This document shows, one piece after another, positions 16,601 through 24,373 of a stretch of 31,147 bases of DNA (positions are counted from its first letter, which is position 1; each line of letters starts with the position of its first letter). Under the pieces are notes generated by a model. It did no database searches. It was not told the origin of the DNA and worked only from the letters and a program-made list of their open reading frames with translations. The position numbers and the translations under genes were made by a program. This DNA comes from an uncultured Collinsella sp. (GTDB lineage: Bacteria > Actinomycetota > Coriobacteriia > Coriobacteriales > Coriobacteriaceae): positions 1-31,147 of the forward strand of contig CAADVS010000035.1 in assembly GCA_900752545.1 (NCBI GenBank). The letters run 5' to 3'.

Positions 16601-16808
16601 GGGCGCCGGCAAACGCAAGAATACCGGTAACGGCAAATGCCAACCTACTGGGCGCCGGGGCATTGAACTCCTGAACCTCGGGGTCAAAGCCGTGGTTGCG
16701 GAAGATCTGAGCGATATCTTCGGCAGCCAAGCGCTCTTCTTCGCTGCATGCCGGCGTAATGCCGGTGTTCTGCAGCAGGTGGTTAATATAGTTCTGGGTG
16801 TTCGCCAT
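13617..16808 (-). CDS. M28-peptidase-like membrane protein split by a long acidic insert
   Basis: This is a 1063-residue protein. The N-terminal part has hydrophobic segments at about 57-75, 78-95, 165-180 and 186-208, with VVVAHYDSP (His138, Asp140) between them, the HxD metal motif of M28 aminopeptidases. The second half of the fold appears only at about 916-1063 (IWFVATGASDCDGAG, FFINLESVGAG, DLPHNVNP with His1042). Between them lie roughly 670 residues rich in Ala, Glu, Asp, Pro and Gln. They contain a charged helical stretch and four consecutive TTSFE-like motifs. Key M28 residues look replaced: Cys222 where the bridging Asp is expected, Ser931-Asp932 for the catalytic Glu pair, and Glu958 for Asp. 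Peptidase activity is therefore doubtful. The start is ATG 16808 with GGAG five bases upstream; the frame extends back to 16958 without support. A TATACT at 16877-16882 (minus) may be its -10 box. Confidence 0.8.
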   Translation of the reverse strand: MANTQNYINHLLQNTGITPACSEEERLAAEDIAQIFRNHGFDPEVQEFNAPAPSRLAFAVTGILAFAGALLMGIGGGIGLVGTLLAIVGAVLYVLERTGHPVVSRLGKTGVSQNVIAYHKASGPLASPRNRPVVVVAHYDSPRAELLAREPYASYRALIAKLLPVATVAPAAVAILRILPLPGALKVLLWIVAILASLVALANAVNIISNRHILPYTSGAVCNKSSVAAMLGVMDNVAPFQGENEFPDDVPFDTYFGEQKRRAEEMARAAAEYAAAQQQNDYGNTIEYEEPTYAEDEFGQPIAPDAQTEPEQGEAFDEQIEGFEGASADETLIGAIVPEDQNQAAQAEEFNDEVPAAEPAEESAEPEPKLYRNAAGNIRFGSDAIRALGMLPESCTLDYEEGEEPTFEPEPAPVVAAPAPVVAADDESAAVTAAVADPEAVSAFDPAAGLDILAPAAPAQDVADESDDDYVEQPRRVSYESDTDFSAEIPAATPHADIASAFSSIGASASNFFKGAFAKGKKFVDDFEEKRAAAREAAEQEAIAQQQAAEAARELAAQEFEQNEAMQSAPVEAAEATTSFESQQPASADVVEATTSFEAQQHVDSTMSFDAAQFDSTITFEKQGTAIAEPLPVSDEQGDAADDDEPVDAAEIQDAAEDEPVEANSDEEQYAAAEQDDSTEVEQEEVPAVSETPETDESRPYSTQIFTMPTPSGSGATVANVAPTQDETVDSLMAQISSQASPRPQMNVPDPASAPSPAPSSSPLASVPDPSLPSMKQANVASRTSLFDLPDPSAQVNDPFATAQGPEPTSAPVAPPMPVASGAQPIETISAPAPAAPKSRKRGLGGLFGRKKKNEQDSMSDWLGVEDDYDAKKSGRGIGSWDNFEDDNDGWKGGATSSDGASSEDMLSAVASMGDDELLGHDIWFVATGASDCDGAGMKAFLASHRDKLRGVFFINLESVGAGRLSVVTVEGEQQLLKGDRRIMNLVSKVCKSFHVDCGALEMPYAKTDAYAALEASRRALTIAGVDGTRLACARTEDDLPHNVNPTNIATVSEVVTEVIRRS

Positions 16809-17006
16809 GTGCGCTCCACATCCATAATCCGACAAATAGGCCCAATGCATGCACATTAGAACCGTATATAGTCGAAAGTATACCCCGAGCGAGCGCAAAC
16901 GACCGAATTCGGGCCATCTTAACGCCCCGAGCGGACAAGGATATAGCCTAATCTCCATATCGGACTAAAATCATGGCAGCAAACCACCTTCTCATGCGAG
17001 GACTCT

Positions 17007-18029
17007 ATGACGGCAAGCGACACGACCGAGACAATTAAAAAGGGAAATTCGGAGCCCAGTTTCGATAAAACGGCTCAGCGCATCCTCAATCTTTTCTTTG
17101 TGCTCAATAGCTCCCCCGAACCGCTGACGACCGAGCAGATCGTCTTGGATTCTGACCTGGGATATGGCTCGGGCAATATCGACTCGGATAAGCGCAAGTT
17201 TCGACGCGATCGTGACAAGCTGCTCGAACGCGGCATCTTAATCAAGGAGGTTCGCCCCACCGGCGCGCAGGAGACCGAGGAAAGCTCGTGGACAATCGAC
17301 CGCGAGCACACGTTTGCGGCAGGCGGCCTCATTACCGCAGACGACGCCGATATCCTGCTCAACGCCATCGACCAGACACTAGCGGCCGGCTCATCCACTT
17401 TTGCCGCACCGCTTGCCGATATTCGCTCCAAGATTGCCTATCTCACCGGCAGGACGACGGTAGACGAGGCGCCGATCAGCCGCTCTCCCACCGTCGATGC
17501 GGTTTGGAGCGCCTTTGCCGAGCGATGCGCGCTGCGATTTTTATATCAGAACGGACGCGGCGAGCAGAGAGAACGTACCGTCTGCGTCTACGGCATGTTC
17601 GAGCGCGAGGGCGTGGCTTACTTCTGCGGCCTCGACAACGTCACCGACGACATCAGGACATTCCGCTGCGACCGTATCGTTCGCGCTTGGCGTCCTTCGA
17701 AGGCCTACGTCATCCCCGCGGACTTCAACCTCAGCGACTACCTGTTCTTTGAATTCGATTTTGCCGACCGACCGCCCGTTGCAGCCACGTTCTCATTCGC
17801 CCCTCAGACGCAGATCGATATGATCAACGGTCTCACGCGTGGGCGAGGTGAGCTCGTACACACCGATGTGGGATGGACCTGGACCGTTGACGTGCGCGAT
17901 CTTGAAGCCGGCGCCTCATTTTGCATGGCCCACGCCATGGACGGCATGAGGCCCGTGGCCCCCAAATCGCTCAAACAGGCGTGGAACCACCTCATTGAAA
18001 GGACGGTGCACGAGTATGCCCGTGCGTAA
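17007..18029 (+). CDS. WYL-domain transcriptional regulator, PafB-like
   Basis: This is a 340-residue protein with an N-terminal helix-turn-helix region (about 18-105) and a WYL domain (about 165-240, including RFLYQNGRGEQRERTV and FRCDRIVRAWRPSKAYV). A C-terminal WCX-type extension follows. PafB and PafC of actinobacteria form a DNA-damage-responsive activator, and the WYL domain is a probable ligand or nucleic-acid sensor. The start ATG 17007 has GAGG five to eight bases upstream. The stop lies 14 bases inside the next gene, a second WYL protein, so the two are translationally coupled and probably work as a heterodimer. It is divergent from the M28-like gene, with a TAAAAT at 16966-16971 as a possible -10 box. 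Confidence 0.86.
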   Translation: MTASDTTETIKKGNSEPSFDKTAQRILNLFFVLNSSPEPLTTEQIVLDSDLGYGSGNIDSDKRKFRRDRDKLLERGILIKEVRPTGAQETEESSWTIDREHTFAAGGLITADDADILLNAIDQTLAAGSSTFAAPLADIRSKIAYLTGRTTVDEAPISRSPTVDAVWSAFAERCALRFLYQNGRGEQRERTVCVYGMFEREGVAYFCGLDNVTDDIRTFRCDRIVRAWRPSKAYVIPADFNLSDYLFFEFDFADRPPVAATFSFAPQTQIDMINGLTRGRGELVHTDVGWTWTVDVRDLEAGASFCMAHAMDGMRPVAPKSLKQAWNHLIERTVHEYARA

Positions 18030-18933
18030 ACTCACCAGCGAGCAGAGACTCTCGCGCGCCATCGACATCATGGAGGCCCTCTACGCCGCCGGCGAGAGCG
18101 GCATGACACGGACCGAGATTTGCAGTCGCTTTGACATCACGGGGGTATCGCTCGACGAGATTCTCGAGATCGTCTCGACGCTCGCGGACCGAGAATCGGG
18201 CGCGCGCATCATCTGCGAATGCCGCGGCGAGCGTGTGGTCCTCACCGGTGACGCCGGGCGTGTGCTACCGCTGCGCTTGAGTGCCGCCGAGGGCGCTGTG
18301 CTCAACCATGAACTTGAATCGTTGGGGATCGAGCCGCATACGGCAGCTCGGATTCGACATGCCCTTCTACCCGAAGAGCTCGGCTATAACCAGCGCGTCT
18401 TTGACACCGTCAACCACGGGTCGCACTGGCAGCAGCTGAGCTGCGCCATTCAGGACGGTGTTCGCTGCCGCATCTCGTATCGCTCGATGGACGATGCACG
18501 GCCACGTGAGCGTCTGGTCGACCCCTTGCGCATTACGGCAAACGGCGACCAAACATACCTGATTGCCTGGGACATCGCGGTCGATGAGCAGCGCACCTAT
18601 CGCATGGATAAAATCGAGGGACTCGCCTTGACGGAAGACTCCGTCGTGCCTCATGCACCGGACGTCACATCCCTCCACGATTCCCTTGCTCGGACGCAGC
18701 GTAGCGCAAAGCTCTTGATGCCATTCGATATGGCGGAGCATCTGGACTGGGCCGGCATCACCCTAATCGAGCGCAGCGGGGCAGACATGGCAACGGTAAC
18801 CGTGCATTATGGCTCCGAGCGTTGGCTACTGAGCCAGGTAATCGCAGCGGGCGGAGCCATCCGCATCTTGGATGACCCCGCCCTGTCAAAGCGTCTGTGC
18901 GATATGGCAAAGACCCTCGTCTGTCCGCTTTAG
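18016..18933 (+). CDS. WYL-domain transcriptional regulator, PafC-like
   Basis: This is a 305-residue partner of the preceding WYL protein. A winged-helix region (about 8-65: RLSRAIDIMEALYAAGE, TRTEICSRFDI) is followed by a middle linker and a WYL domain (about 145-205: RCRISYRSMDDARPRERLVDP, TYLIAWDIAVDEQRTYRMDKIEGL). The gene order and fold match PafC. I prefer ATG 18016, inside the pafB end. A TTG at 17995 would add seven residues and cannot be excluded, since the ribosome site is poorly defined. Its TAG overlaps the TAA of the converging helicase gene by four bases (18930-18933), leaving no room for a terminator. Confidence 0.84.
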   Translation: MPVRKLTSEQRLSRAIDIMEALYAAGESGMTRTEICSRFDITGVSLDEILEIVSTLADRESGARIICECRGERVVLTGDAGRVLPLRLSAAEGAVLNHELESLGIEPHTAARIRHALLPEELGYNQRVFDTVNHGSHWQQLSCAIQDGVRCRISYRSMDDARPRERLVDPLRITANGDQTYLIAWDIAVDEQRTYRMDKIEGLALTEDSVVPHAPDVTSLHDSLARTQRSAKLLMPFDMAEHLDWAGITLIERSGADMATVTVHYGSERWLLSQVIAAGGAIRILDDPALSKRLCDMAKTLVCPL

Positions 18934-21824
18934 CGCCGCCGCTCGTGGCGTGCACGCCACAGTTGCAGATAGTGCCCGATCTGCGCCGATTCGATGCGCT
19001 GGTAGGAGCTCGTAGGCAGCGACGTTAAGAACTTCTTTCCGTAGCCCTTCGTCACCAGGCGCGGGTCGGCCAGAATCAGCACGCCGCAATCGGTCGACGA
19101 GCGGATAAGGCGGCCGGCCGCCTGCTTGACCTCGAGCACCGCCTCGGGCAGCGAATAGCGCGCCCAAGCGCGGTCTTCGCGCAGGTTGCGCTCGCACGAG
19201 AGCGGGTCCGTGGGACTCGAGAACGGCAGCTTGGGAATGATGACGCAGCGCAGCGTCTCGCCGCTGGCGTCGAATCCCTCCCAAAAGGCCTTAAGAGCAA
19301 AAAGCGACGAGGTCGGCTCGTTGATAAACCGGTCGCGCAGGCGACGAGGAGATGAGTTGCGCTGCTGGCAGTTGAGCTCCAGACCCGCACGGGCCATCTT
19401 GGGCTCAACGCGGGCGTACAGGTCTTCCATGTCGCGCCGATTGGTGAACAGCGTGAGCACCGATCCGCCCATGGCAAGATGGGCGTCGACCAGCACGCGC
19501 TCGAGCGCCGTAAGATAGCTCTCACGATCGCGCGGATCGGGGATATCGCCCGCAACGACTACGGCCATGTTCGAATCGAAGTCGTAGCTCGAATCCAAGT
19601 GCAGCGATGAGGATGTCGAAGCACCGATGCGATCGAGGCCGACCGCGTGGTTAAAGTGTTCAAAGCTTTTGGACACCGTCATGGTCGCCGAGGCAAAGAT
19701 AGCCGTGTGAACCTCGGGCAGCCACTCGGTTGCCAAGGCCTCACCAATGTCGATGCGCTCTGCGGTCATCGACTCTCCGCCGGCACGCAACCTGCGATTG
19801 ACCTGCAGCGAATACACGTAGTGTTCATCGGCGCCATCAATGATGAGTTTGAGGTTCTCGGCCAGCTCGTGCAGGCGGCGCGAGATATCACCCAGGTCAA
19901 CAACAACCTCGGGCTTGTCGGCGGCGACGGCTTGCACCAGCGCGTCGACGCTCTTGTCAGCTTGTTCCAATGCGTCGATGGCAGTGTAGGCCGACGGTAA
20001 GAAATCATGCCAGTCGTCAGATTCGCGCAGCTCGGGGCCAATCCATAGATTGGCATTGTCATAACCCCCACGCGCACGGCGGCCGAGCTCGCGAACGCCA
20101 TCGAACACGTCGGCGATTGCCATGCTCGCGCGCGCAACCGTCGACGTCGCCTTGGCAGTAAGGCCCAGATAGAGCGTAGAGCCCTCGGAGGTTGCCAAAT
20201 CACGGGAAACCTGGCTTAGCGCGCCGGTGCTCGAGCCACCCAGGCGCTCAAACAGAACGTGTGATTCGTCCGCCGACACCACGCGCGCCCACTGGCGGCG
20301 CGCCTCGCGCTCGATGGAATGGGCCTCGTCGATTACCCAATGACGAATCGGAGGTAAAATCCTGCCCTCGGCCGCGACATTGCGGAACAGCAGGGAATGG
20401 TTGGTGACCACCACATCGGCATGCGCCGCACGACGGCGAGCGCCGTGGACCAAACATTTATCAGGGAAAAACGGGCAGAGGCGACGAGCACACTCGCGCG
20501 AGGCCGTCGTAAAGTCGGGACGGTTGACGCTGCGCCACCGAATGCCGAGCGAGTCGAGGTCGCCATCGGCTGATTGGCAGACGTACGCCATAATGACCGC
20601 GACCGCCGTGAGCGTGTCCGCCGGATCGCGCTTGGTGGTAATCTCGACCTGGCCGCGGCTCATGCGCTCAAGCTTGCGCAGGCACGGATAGTGGTCATAC
20701 CCCTTGAGAGCGCAAAATGACAGACCACCGTCCAGTTGCTCGGCAAGTTTTGGCAGCTCATGGTACATGAGCTGGTCGGCGAGATTGTTCGATTTGGTCG
20801 CAATACCAACCGTGATGTTGTTACGGCGTGCTGCCTCGGCAAAAGGCACCAGATAGGCCATCGATTTGCCGACGCCTGTGCCCGCCTCAATTACACGATG
20901 AGTGCCCGTGACCAGCGCATCGCGGACCTCGAGCGCCATCGCGATCTGCTCATCACGCGGCTCGTAGGTGGGGTACATGCGATTGACCAGGCCACCTGGC
21001 GCATAGTCTGCCTCAATCTCCTCACGACTCGGCATCTTGAGGACCGGCAGTTCGTCGGCGTCCACCCGATCGTCGGCGCGATCGGCCTTGAGAACGTCAG
21101 CACGAGCGGCGCTGAGAGAGAAGATAGAACCAGGGTTCTGCCCTGCCAAGAATGAGAAGATAGGACGATAGGACCAAGGCACATCCGGATGCATGTCGGC
21201 TAGGCGCGCCATGAGGCCCTGGGGCAAGTCGGTGAGCGCCACGAGCAACACGCGCCATACGCCACACAGGGCGTCGACGTCGGCATTGGCACGGTGTGAT
21301 ACCGAGTCACAGCCAAACAGATCGGCCATAAAAGACAGCTTGTGCGAGGCCAGGCGCGGAAGCGCGATGCGCGACAGCGCCAGCGAATCGATCCAGATAT
21401 CGCTCACGTTGACGCCGCCTTTGACCGACTCGATAAACGAGCGATCGAACGTGGCGTTATGTGCGATCACCGGGCAACCACCGACAAAATCGGCGAGAGC
21501 GGCGACGGCCTCAGCGGCCGACGGGGCATCTGCCACATCGGCATTTGTAATGCTCGTGAGCTCGGTAATCTCGGCGGGAATTAGCTGCTTGGGATGCACG
21601 AAGGTATCGAAGCGGTCGACGATCTCGCGGCCCGAAAGACGGGCCGCCGAGATCTCGATCAGCTCGTTGTCCTGCACCGAAAGACCTGTGGTCTCGGTAT
21701 CGAGGACAATCACATCTTCCTCGATAAGGCCGAAGGACTGCGTTTTGGCGCGTTCGGCAAGCGTGGCATAGGAGTCGATGACAAACTGCGGCGTTCCTGA
21801 CGAAACCGCGTCCTCGATTAGCAT
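18930..21824 (-). CDS. DnaQ-type exonuclease fused to DinG-like helicase
   Basis: This is a 964-residue two-module DNA repair enzyme. The DEDDh exonuclease domain (about 37-195) has DTETTG (Asp42, Glu44), the HNATFDRSF motif and HRANADVDA. The XPD/DinG-type superfamily 2 helicase follows, with Walker A AGTGVGKS (314-321) and DEAH (499-502). Four cysteines (Cys381, 445, 450, 457) are arranged as in the iron-sulphur cluster of this helicase class. The C-terminal helicase motifs include FWEGFD and an AAGRLIRS motif. Such fusions are known in Gram-positive bacteria. The exonuclease residues look intact, so this copy may be nucleolytically active. The ATG at 21824 overlaps the ddl stop by seven bases, suggesting coupling; there is no independent ribosome site. 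Adjacent pafBC regulators fit a DNA-damage context. Confidence 0.93.
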   Translation of the reverse strand: MLIEDAVSSGTPQFVIDSYATLAERAKTQSFGLIEEDVIVLDTETTGLSVQDNELIEISAARLSGREIVDRFDTFVHPKQLIPAEITELTSITNADVADAPSAAEAVAALADFVGGCPVIAHNATFDRSFIESVKGGVNVSDIWIDSLALSRIALPRLASHKLSFMADLFGCDSVSHRANADVDALCGVWRVLLVALTDLPQGLMARLADMHPDVPWSYRPIFSFLAGQNPGSIFSLSAARADVLKADRADDRVDADELPVLKMPSREEIEADYAPGGLVNRMYPTYEPRDEQIAMALEVRDALVTGTHRVIEAGTGVGKSMAYLVPFAEAARRNNITVGIATKSNNLADQLMYHELPKLAEQLDGGLSFCALKGYDHYPCLRKLERMSRGQVEITTKRDPADTLTAVAVIMAYVCQSADGDLDSLGIRWRSVNRPDFTTASRECARRLCPFFPDKCLVHGARRRAAHADVVVTNHSLLFRNVAAEGRILPPIRHWVIDEAHSIEREARRQWARVVSADESHVLFERLGGSSTGALSQVSRDLATSEGSTLYLGLTAKATSTVARASMAIADVFDGVRELGRRARGGYDNANLWIGPELRESDDWHDFLPSAYTAIDALEQADKSVDALVQAVAADKPEVVVDLGDISRRLHELAENLKLIIDGADEHYVYSLQVNRRLRAGGESMTAERIDIGEALATEWLPEVHTAIFASATMTVSKSFEHFNHAVGLDRIGASTSSSLHLDSSYDFDSNMAVVVAGDIPDPRDRESYLTALERVLVDAHLAMGGSVLTLFTNRRDMEDLYARVEPKMARAGLELNCQQRNSSPRRLRDRFINEPTSSLFALKAFWEGFDASGETLRCVIIPKLPFSSPTDPLSCERNLREDRAWARYSLPEAVLEVKQAAGRLIRSSTDCGVLILADPRLVTKGYGKKFLTSLPTSSYQRIESAQIGHYLQLWRARHERRR

Positions 21825-22783
21825 GCAATGCCCGCTCGACGAAGGCCCATACGGATCAGGCTGTCACAGACCTGCGGGAACGTCATGTCGTCTGTGTGGC
21901 GAATCTCATCCGGATACAGCGACGTATCGGTCATGCCGGGAATGGTGTTGGTCTCGAGGATGACGGGGCCGTCCTCGCTCACGATAAAATCGCTGCGCGA
22001 GATGCCCAGGCAACCGAGGGCCTTGTGAGCAGCACAGGCAAGCTCCTGAGCGCGAGCGTAATTCTCGGGTGAAATCTGCGCCGGAATACGATGGATGTCC
22101 GTAGGGTCGACATACTTCACGTCCAGATCGTAGAACTCACAGTCCTCGGGCTTGCGAATTTCGACAATCGGCAGGGCGCGCACGTCGTCCTCGCCGTACA
22201 CGCCGACGGTGATCTCGGTACCCTCGATGCACTTCTCGACCAGCACTTTGTCGCCGTACTCAAACGCCTTGGCAATTGCCGCGGGCAGCTCGGAGGGCTC
22301 ATGGACCAGGGAAATGCCATAGCTGGAACCGTTGACGGCCGGCTTCACAAAGCTGCGCTCGCCACAAACCTCGACGATATGATCGATATCGACTTCATCG
22401 CCCACCTCGAGCGCAAGGCCGGGGGCAATGGGAATGCCCGCCTTGGCGTACAGGAGCTTAGAGACCTCTTTGTCGGCACCGCAGGCGCTAGCAAGCACGC
22501 CCGAGGCCGTGTAGGGGATACCCAGGGTCTCCATGGCGCCCTGCATGGCACCATCCTCGCCGCCGGCACCGTGCATGGCGATAAACGCCACGTCAAAGCC
22601 GCCGGTTGCCATGGTTACCATAAAGTCATCAGCGGCCGTATCGAGCAGCTCCACCGAGGTGTAGCCGGCTTCCTTCAGTGCCACCACAACGTTCTTTCCC
22701 GAATTGAGCGAGATCTCGCGCTCAGCGGAATGACCGCCCGCCAAGACCGCTACGTGCATGTTCTCTAGGCTTTTACCCGGCAT
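21818..22783 (-). CDS. ddl: D-alanine--D-alanine ligase
   Basis: This cytosolic ATP-grasp enzyme makes D-Ala-D-Ala for peptidoglycan precursors. At 321 residues it is slightly shorter than many family members. Visible motifs are GGHSAEREISL near the N-terminus, AMHGAGGEDGAMQG, SFVKPAVNGSSYGISLV, LVEKCIEGTEITVGVY and LETNTIPGMTDTSLYP. The start ATG 22783 has AGGAGGAG seven bases upstream. It is the first gene of a two-gene unit with the DinG-like helicase, which overlaps its stop codon. The promoter is probably at 22824-22853 in the short divergent spacer shared with rlmN. Confidence 0.95.
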   Translation of the reverse strand: MPGKSLENMHVAVLAGGHSAEREISLNSGKNVVVALKEAGYTSVELLDTAADDFMVTMATGGFDVAFIAMHGAGGEDGAMQGAMETLGIPYTASGVLASACGADKEVSKLLYAKAGIPIAPGLALEVGDEVDIDHIVEVCGERSFVKPAVNGSSYGISLVHEPSELPAAIAKAFEYGDKVLVEKCIEGTEITVGVYGEDDVRALPIVEIRKPEDCEFYDLDVKYVDPTDIHRIPAQISPENYARAQELACAAHKALGCLGISRSDFIVSEDGPVILETNTIPGMTDTSLYPDEIRHTDDMTFPQVCDSLIRMGLRRAGIAC

Positions 22784-22823
22784 GGGCAGACTCCTCCTCT
22801 ATAATTTCTGCAGCTGATACCAT

Positions 22824-22853
22824 ATTGTAGCGATACCCTCTACGTTTCCCCAA
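22824..22853 (-). promoter_or_regulatory. Probable ddl promoter
   Basis: On the minus strand TTGGGG (22848-22853) and TACAAT (22824-22829) are 18 bases apart, 40 bases upstream of the ddl ATG. The -35 box is only a half match. A plus-strand TATAAT at 22800-22805, possibly for rlmN, lies nearby without a good -35. Confidence 0.45.
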
Positions 22854-22868
22854 AATCGAAAGGCTTCC

Positions 22869-23921
22869 ATGAATCCCAGGACTAAATCTCAGGACATTCG
22901 CGACTTGAGCCAAAACGATATTCGCGAGCTCGTGGCCGAACTTGGCCAGCCCGCGTTCCGCGCGAAGCAGCTCATTGAATGGGTCTTCGGGAAGAACGTT
23001 TGTTCGTTTGACGATATGACCAACATTCCCAAGGCTTTCCGCGAGCAGCTTAAAGAGGCTTTTGCCTTTGACACGCCCACTGAACTCACCAAGCAGGTTT
23101 CCAAAGATGGCTCGCGCAAGTATCTGCTCGAATACCACGACGGCGTTTCCGTCGAGACTGTCGGCATGCCCCGTCGTAACAAGCTTTCCGTCTGCGTTTC
23201 CACCCAGGCAGGCTGCGGCATGGGCTGTGCCTTTTGCGCTACCGGTCTCAACGGCCTCAAGCGCTCTCTGACCGCTCAAGAGATCGTCGACCAGGTACTT
23301 CATGTATCCAACGACTTTGGCGAGCGCGCCACGAGCGTTGTCTTCATGGGCCAGGGCGAGCCGTTTGCCAACTACGACGAGGTTCTCAAGGCGCTGCGAA
23401 TCCTCAACGACCCCGATGGCATCGGTATCGGCGCTCGTCACCTCACCGTCTCTACCAGTGGCGTTATTCCCGGTATTCGCAAATTTGCCGACATCCCCGA
23501 GCAGTTCACGCTTGCTGTTTCACTGCATTCCGCCATCCAGTCGACGCGCAATAAGCTCATGCCCGGTGTTAAGAAGTACACGCTGCTTCGCCTTCACGAA
23601 GCGCTTCAGCTCTACACCGAGAAGACCGGCCGCCGCCCAACCTATGAGTATGCCATGATCGAAGGCGTCAACGATACGAATCCGGAAATGCAGGCGCTCT
23701 GCGACTTCTGCGAGGGAACGCTGTGCCACGTTAACCTCATTCAGCTTAACGACATCGAGGGTAGCCCGCTCAAGCCGTCGCCGATTCATAAGGTTGAGGA
23801 TCTTCAGCGTCGCCTTGAGTCCCGTGGCATCGAGACAACGATTCGTAACTCCCGTGGTAACGATATTGACGCCGCTTGCGGACAGCTGAAGCAGCGCTTC
23901 AAAGTTCAGAAGAACGCATAG
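22869..23921 (+). CDS. rlmN: 23S rRNA A2503 / tRNA A37 methyltransferase RlmN
   Basis: This radical-SAM enzyme methylates C2 of adenosine 2503 in 23S rRNA and A37 in some tRNAs. Its 350 residues are typical. The cluster-binding motif is Cys116-x3-Cys120-x2-Cys123 (AGCGMGCAFCATG), preceded by NKLSVCVSTQ. FMGQGEP, LAVSLHS and EYAMIEGVND are characteristic. The C-terminal Cys337 (DAACGQL) is the expected methyl-carrying cysteine. The ATG at 22869 has AAAGG five to nine bases upstream. It is the only plus-strand gene between ddl and oriC and is followed directly by a terminator, so it is monocistronic. Confidence 0.97.
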   Translation: MNPRTKSQDIRDLSQNDIRELVAELGQPAFRAKQLIEWVFGKNVCSFDDMTNIPKAFREQLKEAFAFDTPTELTKQVSKDGSRKYLLEYHDGVSVETVGMPRRNKLSVCVSTQAGCGMGCAFCATGLNGLKRSLTAQEIVDQVLHVSNDFGERATSVVFMGQGEPFANYDEVLKALRILNDPDGIGIGARHLTVSTSGVIPGIRKFADIPEQFTLAVSLHSAIQSTRNKLMPGVKKYTLLRLHEALQLYTEKTGRRPTYEYAMIEGVNDTNPEMQALCDFCEGTLCHVNLIQLNDIEGSPLKPSPIHKVEDLQRRLESRGIETTIRNSRGNDIDAACGQLKQRFKVQKNA

Positions 23922-23938
23922 GGGAGTCGCACCCAAAA

Positions 23939-23954
23939 CGTTTCATGTGAAACA
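23939..23954. promoter_or_regulatory. Degenerate parS-like site
   Basis: CGTTTCATGTGAAACA differs from the perfect parS sites of this window at two of 16 positions. It lies between the rlmN stop and its terminator, about 1.3 kb before the parB start. It may be a weaker ParB site. Confidence 0.5.
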
Positions 23955-23958
23955 TCGA

Positions 23959-23993
23959 ACGACCTCGGTTGCAGGATATGCAACCGGGGTCGT
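23959..23993 (+). terminator. rlmN terminator
   Basis: A 15-bp stem with one wobble (23959-23973 with 23979-23993) and a 5-base loop is followed on the plus strand by a T-rich tract. It lies 38 bases after the rlmN stop. Confidence 0.8.
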
Positions 23994-24056
23994 TTCATTT
24001 ATTGACCTTAATTTTGAATCAGCTGCTACTGGTCCCATTTTTACGGCCAAAATAAG

Positions 24057-24088
24057 GGGTCCTTGTCTCGTGAATCAGACAAGGACCC
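24057..24088 (-). terminator. Terminator of the parA-parB operon
   Basis: A perfect 12-bp stem (24057-24068 with 24077-24088) has an 8-base loop. On the minus strand it is followed by CTTATTTT. It lies 31 bases past the end of the small gene downstream of parB. Confidence 0.7.
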
Positions 24089-24110
24089 ATCACAATATGC
24101 TAAGTAATTG

Positions 24111-24122
24111 TTAGGTACCTAA
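24111..24122. repeat. 12-bp palindrome TTAGGTACCTAA, copy 1
   Basis: This perfect palindrome overlaps the stop codon of the small gene downstream of parB. An identical 12-mer occurs at 27615-27626, between yidC and jag. Confidence 0.6.
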
Positions 24123-24373
24123 TAGCCTACATTTTCCCATTGGTTGCTGACCCAACCCTGATTAATCTTGGGATTCTTCGTTACCTGAGCAGTTCGCATT
24201 GCAACATCTTCTGTCATAACATCCATTTTCTTCTTGGATGTATCGATAATATCTTGCGCACTACGAAGCAAACGACCTCGAAGTTCATCGTCTATCGCGA
24301 TCTTATAGCCAGCAAAGGCACCAGCCGCGACAGTCGTCGCCAATGCAATCGCAGTTAAAATTCTATTCCTCAT
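24119..24373 (-). CDS. Small membrane-anchored protein downstream of ParB
   Basis: This 84-residue protein has an N-terminal hydrophobic segment (about 5-22, MRNRILTAIALATTVAAGAF) followed by a charged, probably helical region (about 25-60) and a short tail ending in NQWENVGY. The layout resembles small YtxH-like proteins, but I cannot assign it firmly. The start is ATG 24373, preceded five bases away by GGAGG within parB. A longer frame from 24391 lacks support. It overlaps the parB stop by 11 bases, so it is translationally coupled and is the last gene of the parA-parB transcript. A link to segregation is inferred from position only. Confidence 0.78.
   Translation of the reverse strand: MRNRILTAIALATTVAAGAFAGYKIAIDDELRGRLLRSAQDIIDTSKKKMDVMTEDVAMRTAQVTKNPKINQGWVSNQWENVGY

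Noticed and set aside
13572..16859. 1095-residue plus-strand frame opposite the M28-like gene
   Set aside because: It is rich in Arg/Gly/Leu from antisense of an Ala/Glu-rich protein; the minus frame has membrane segments, M28 motifs and a proper start.
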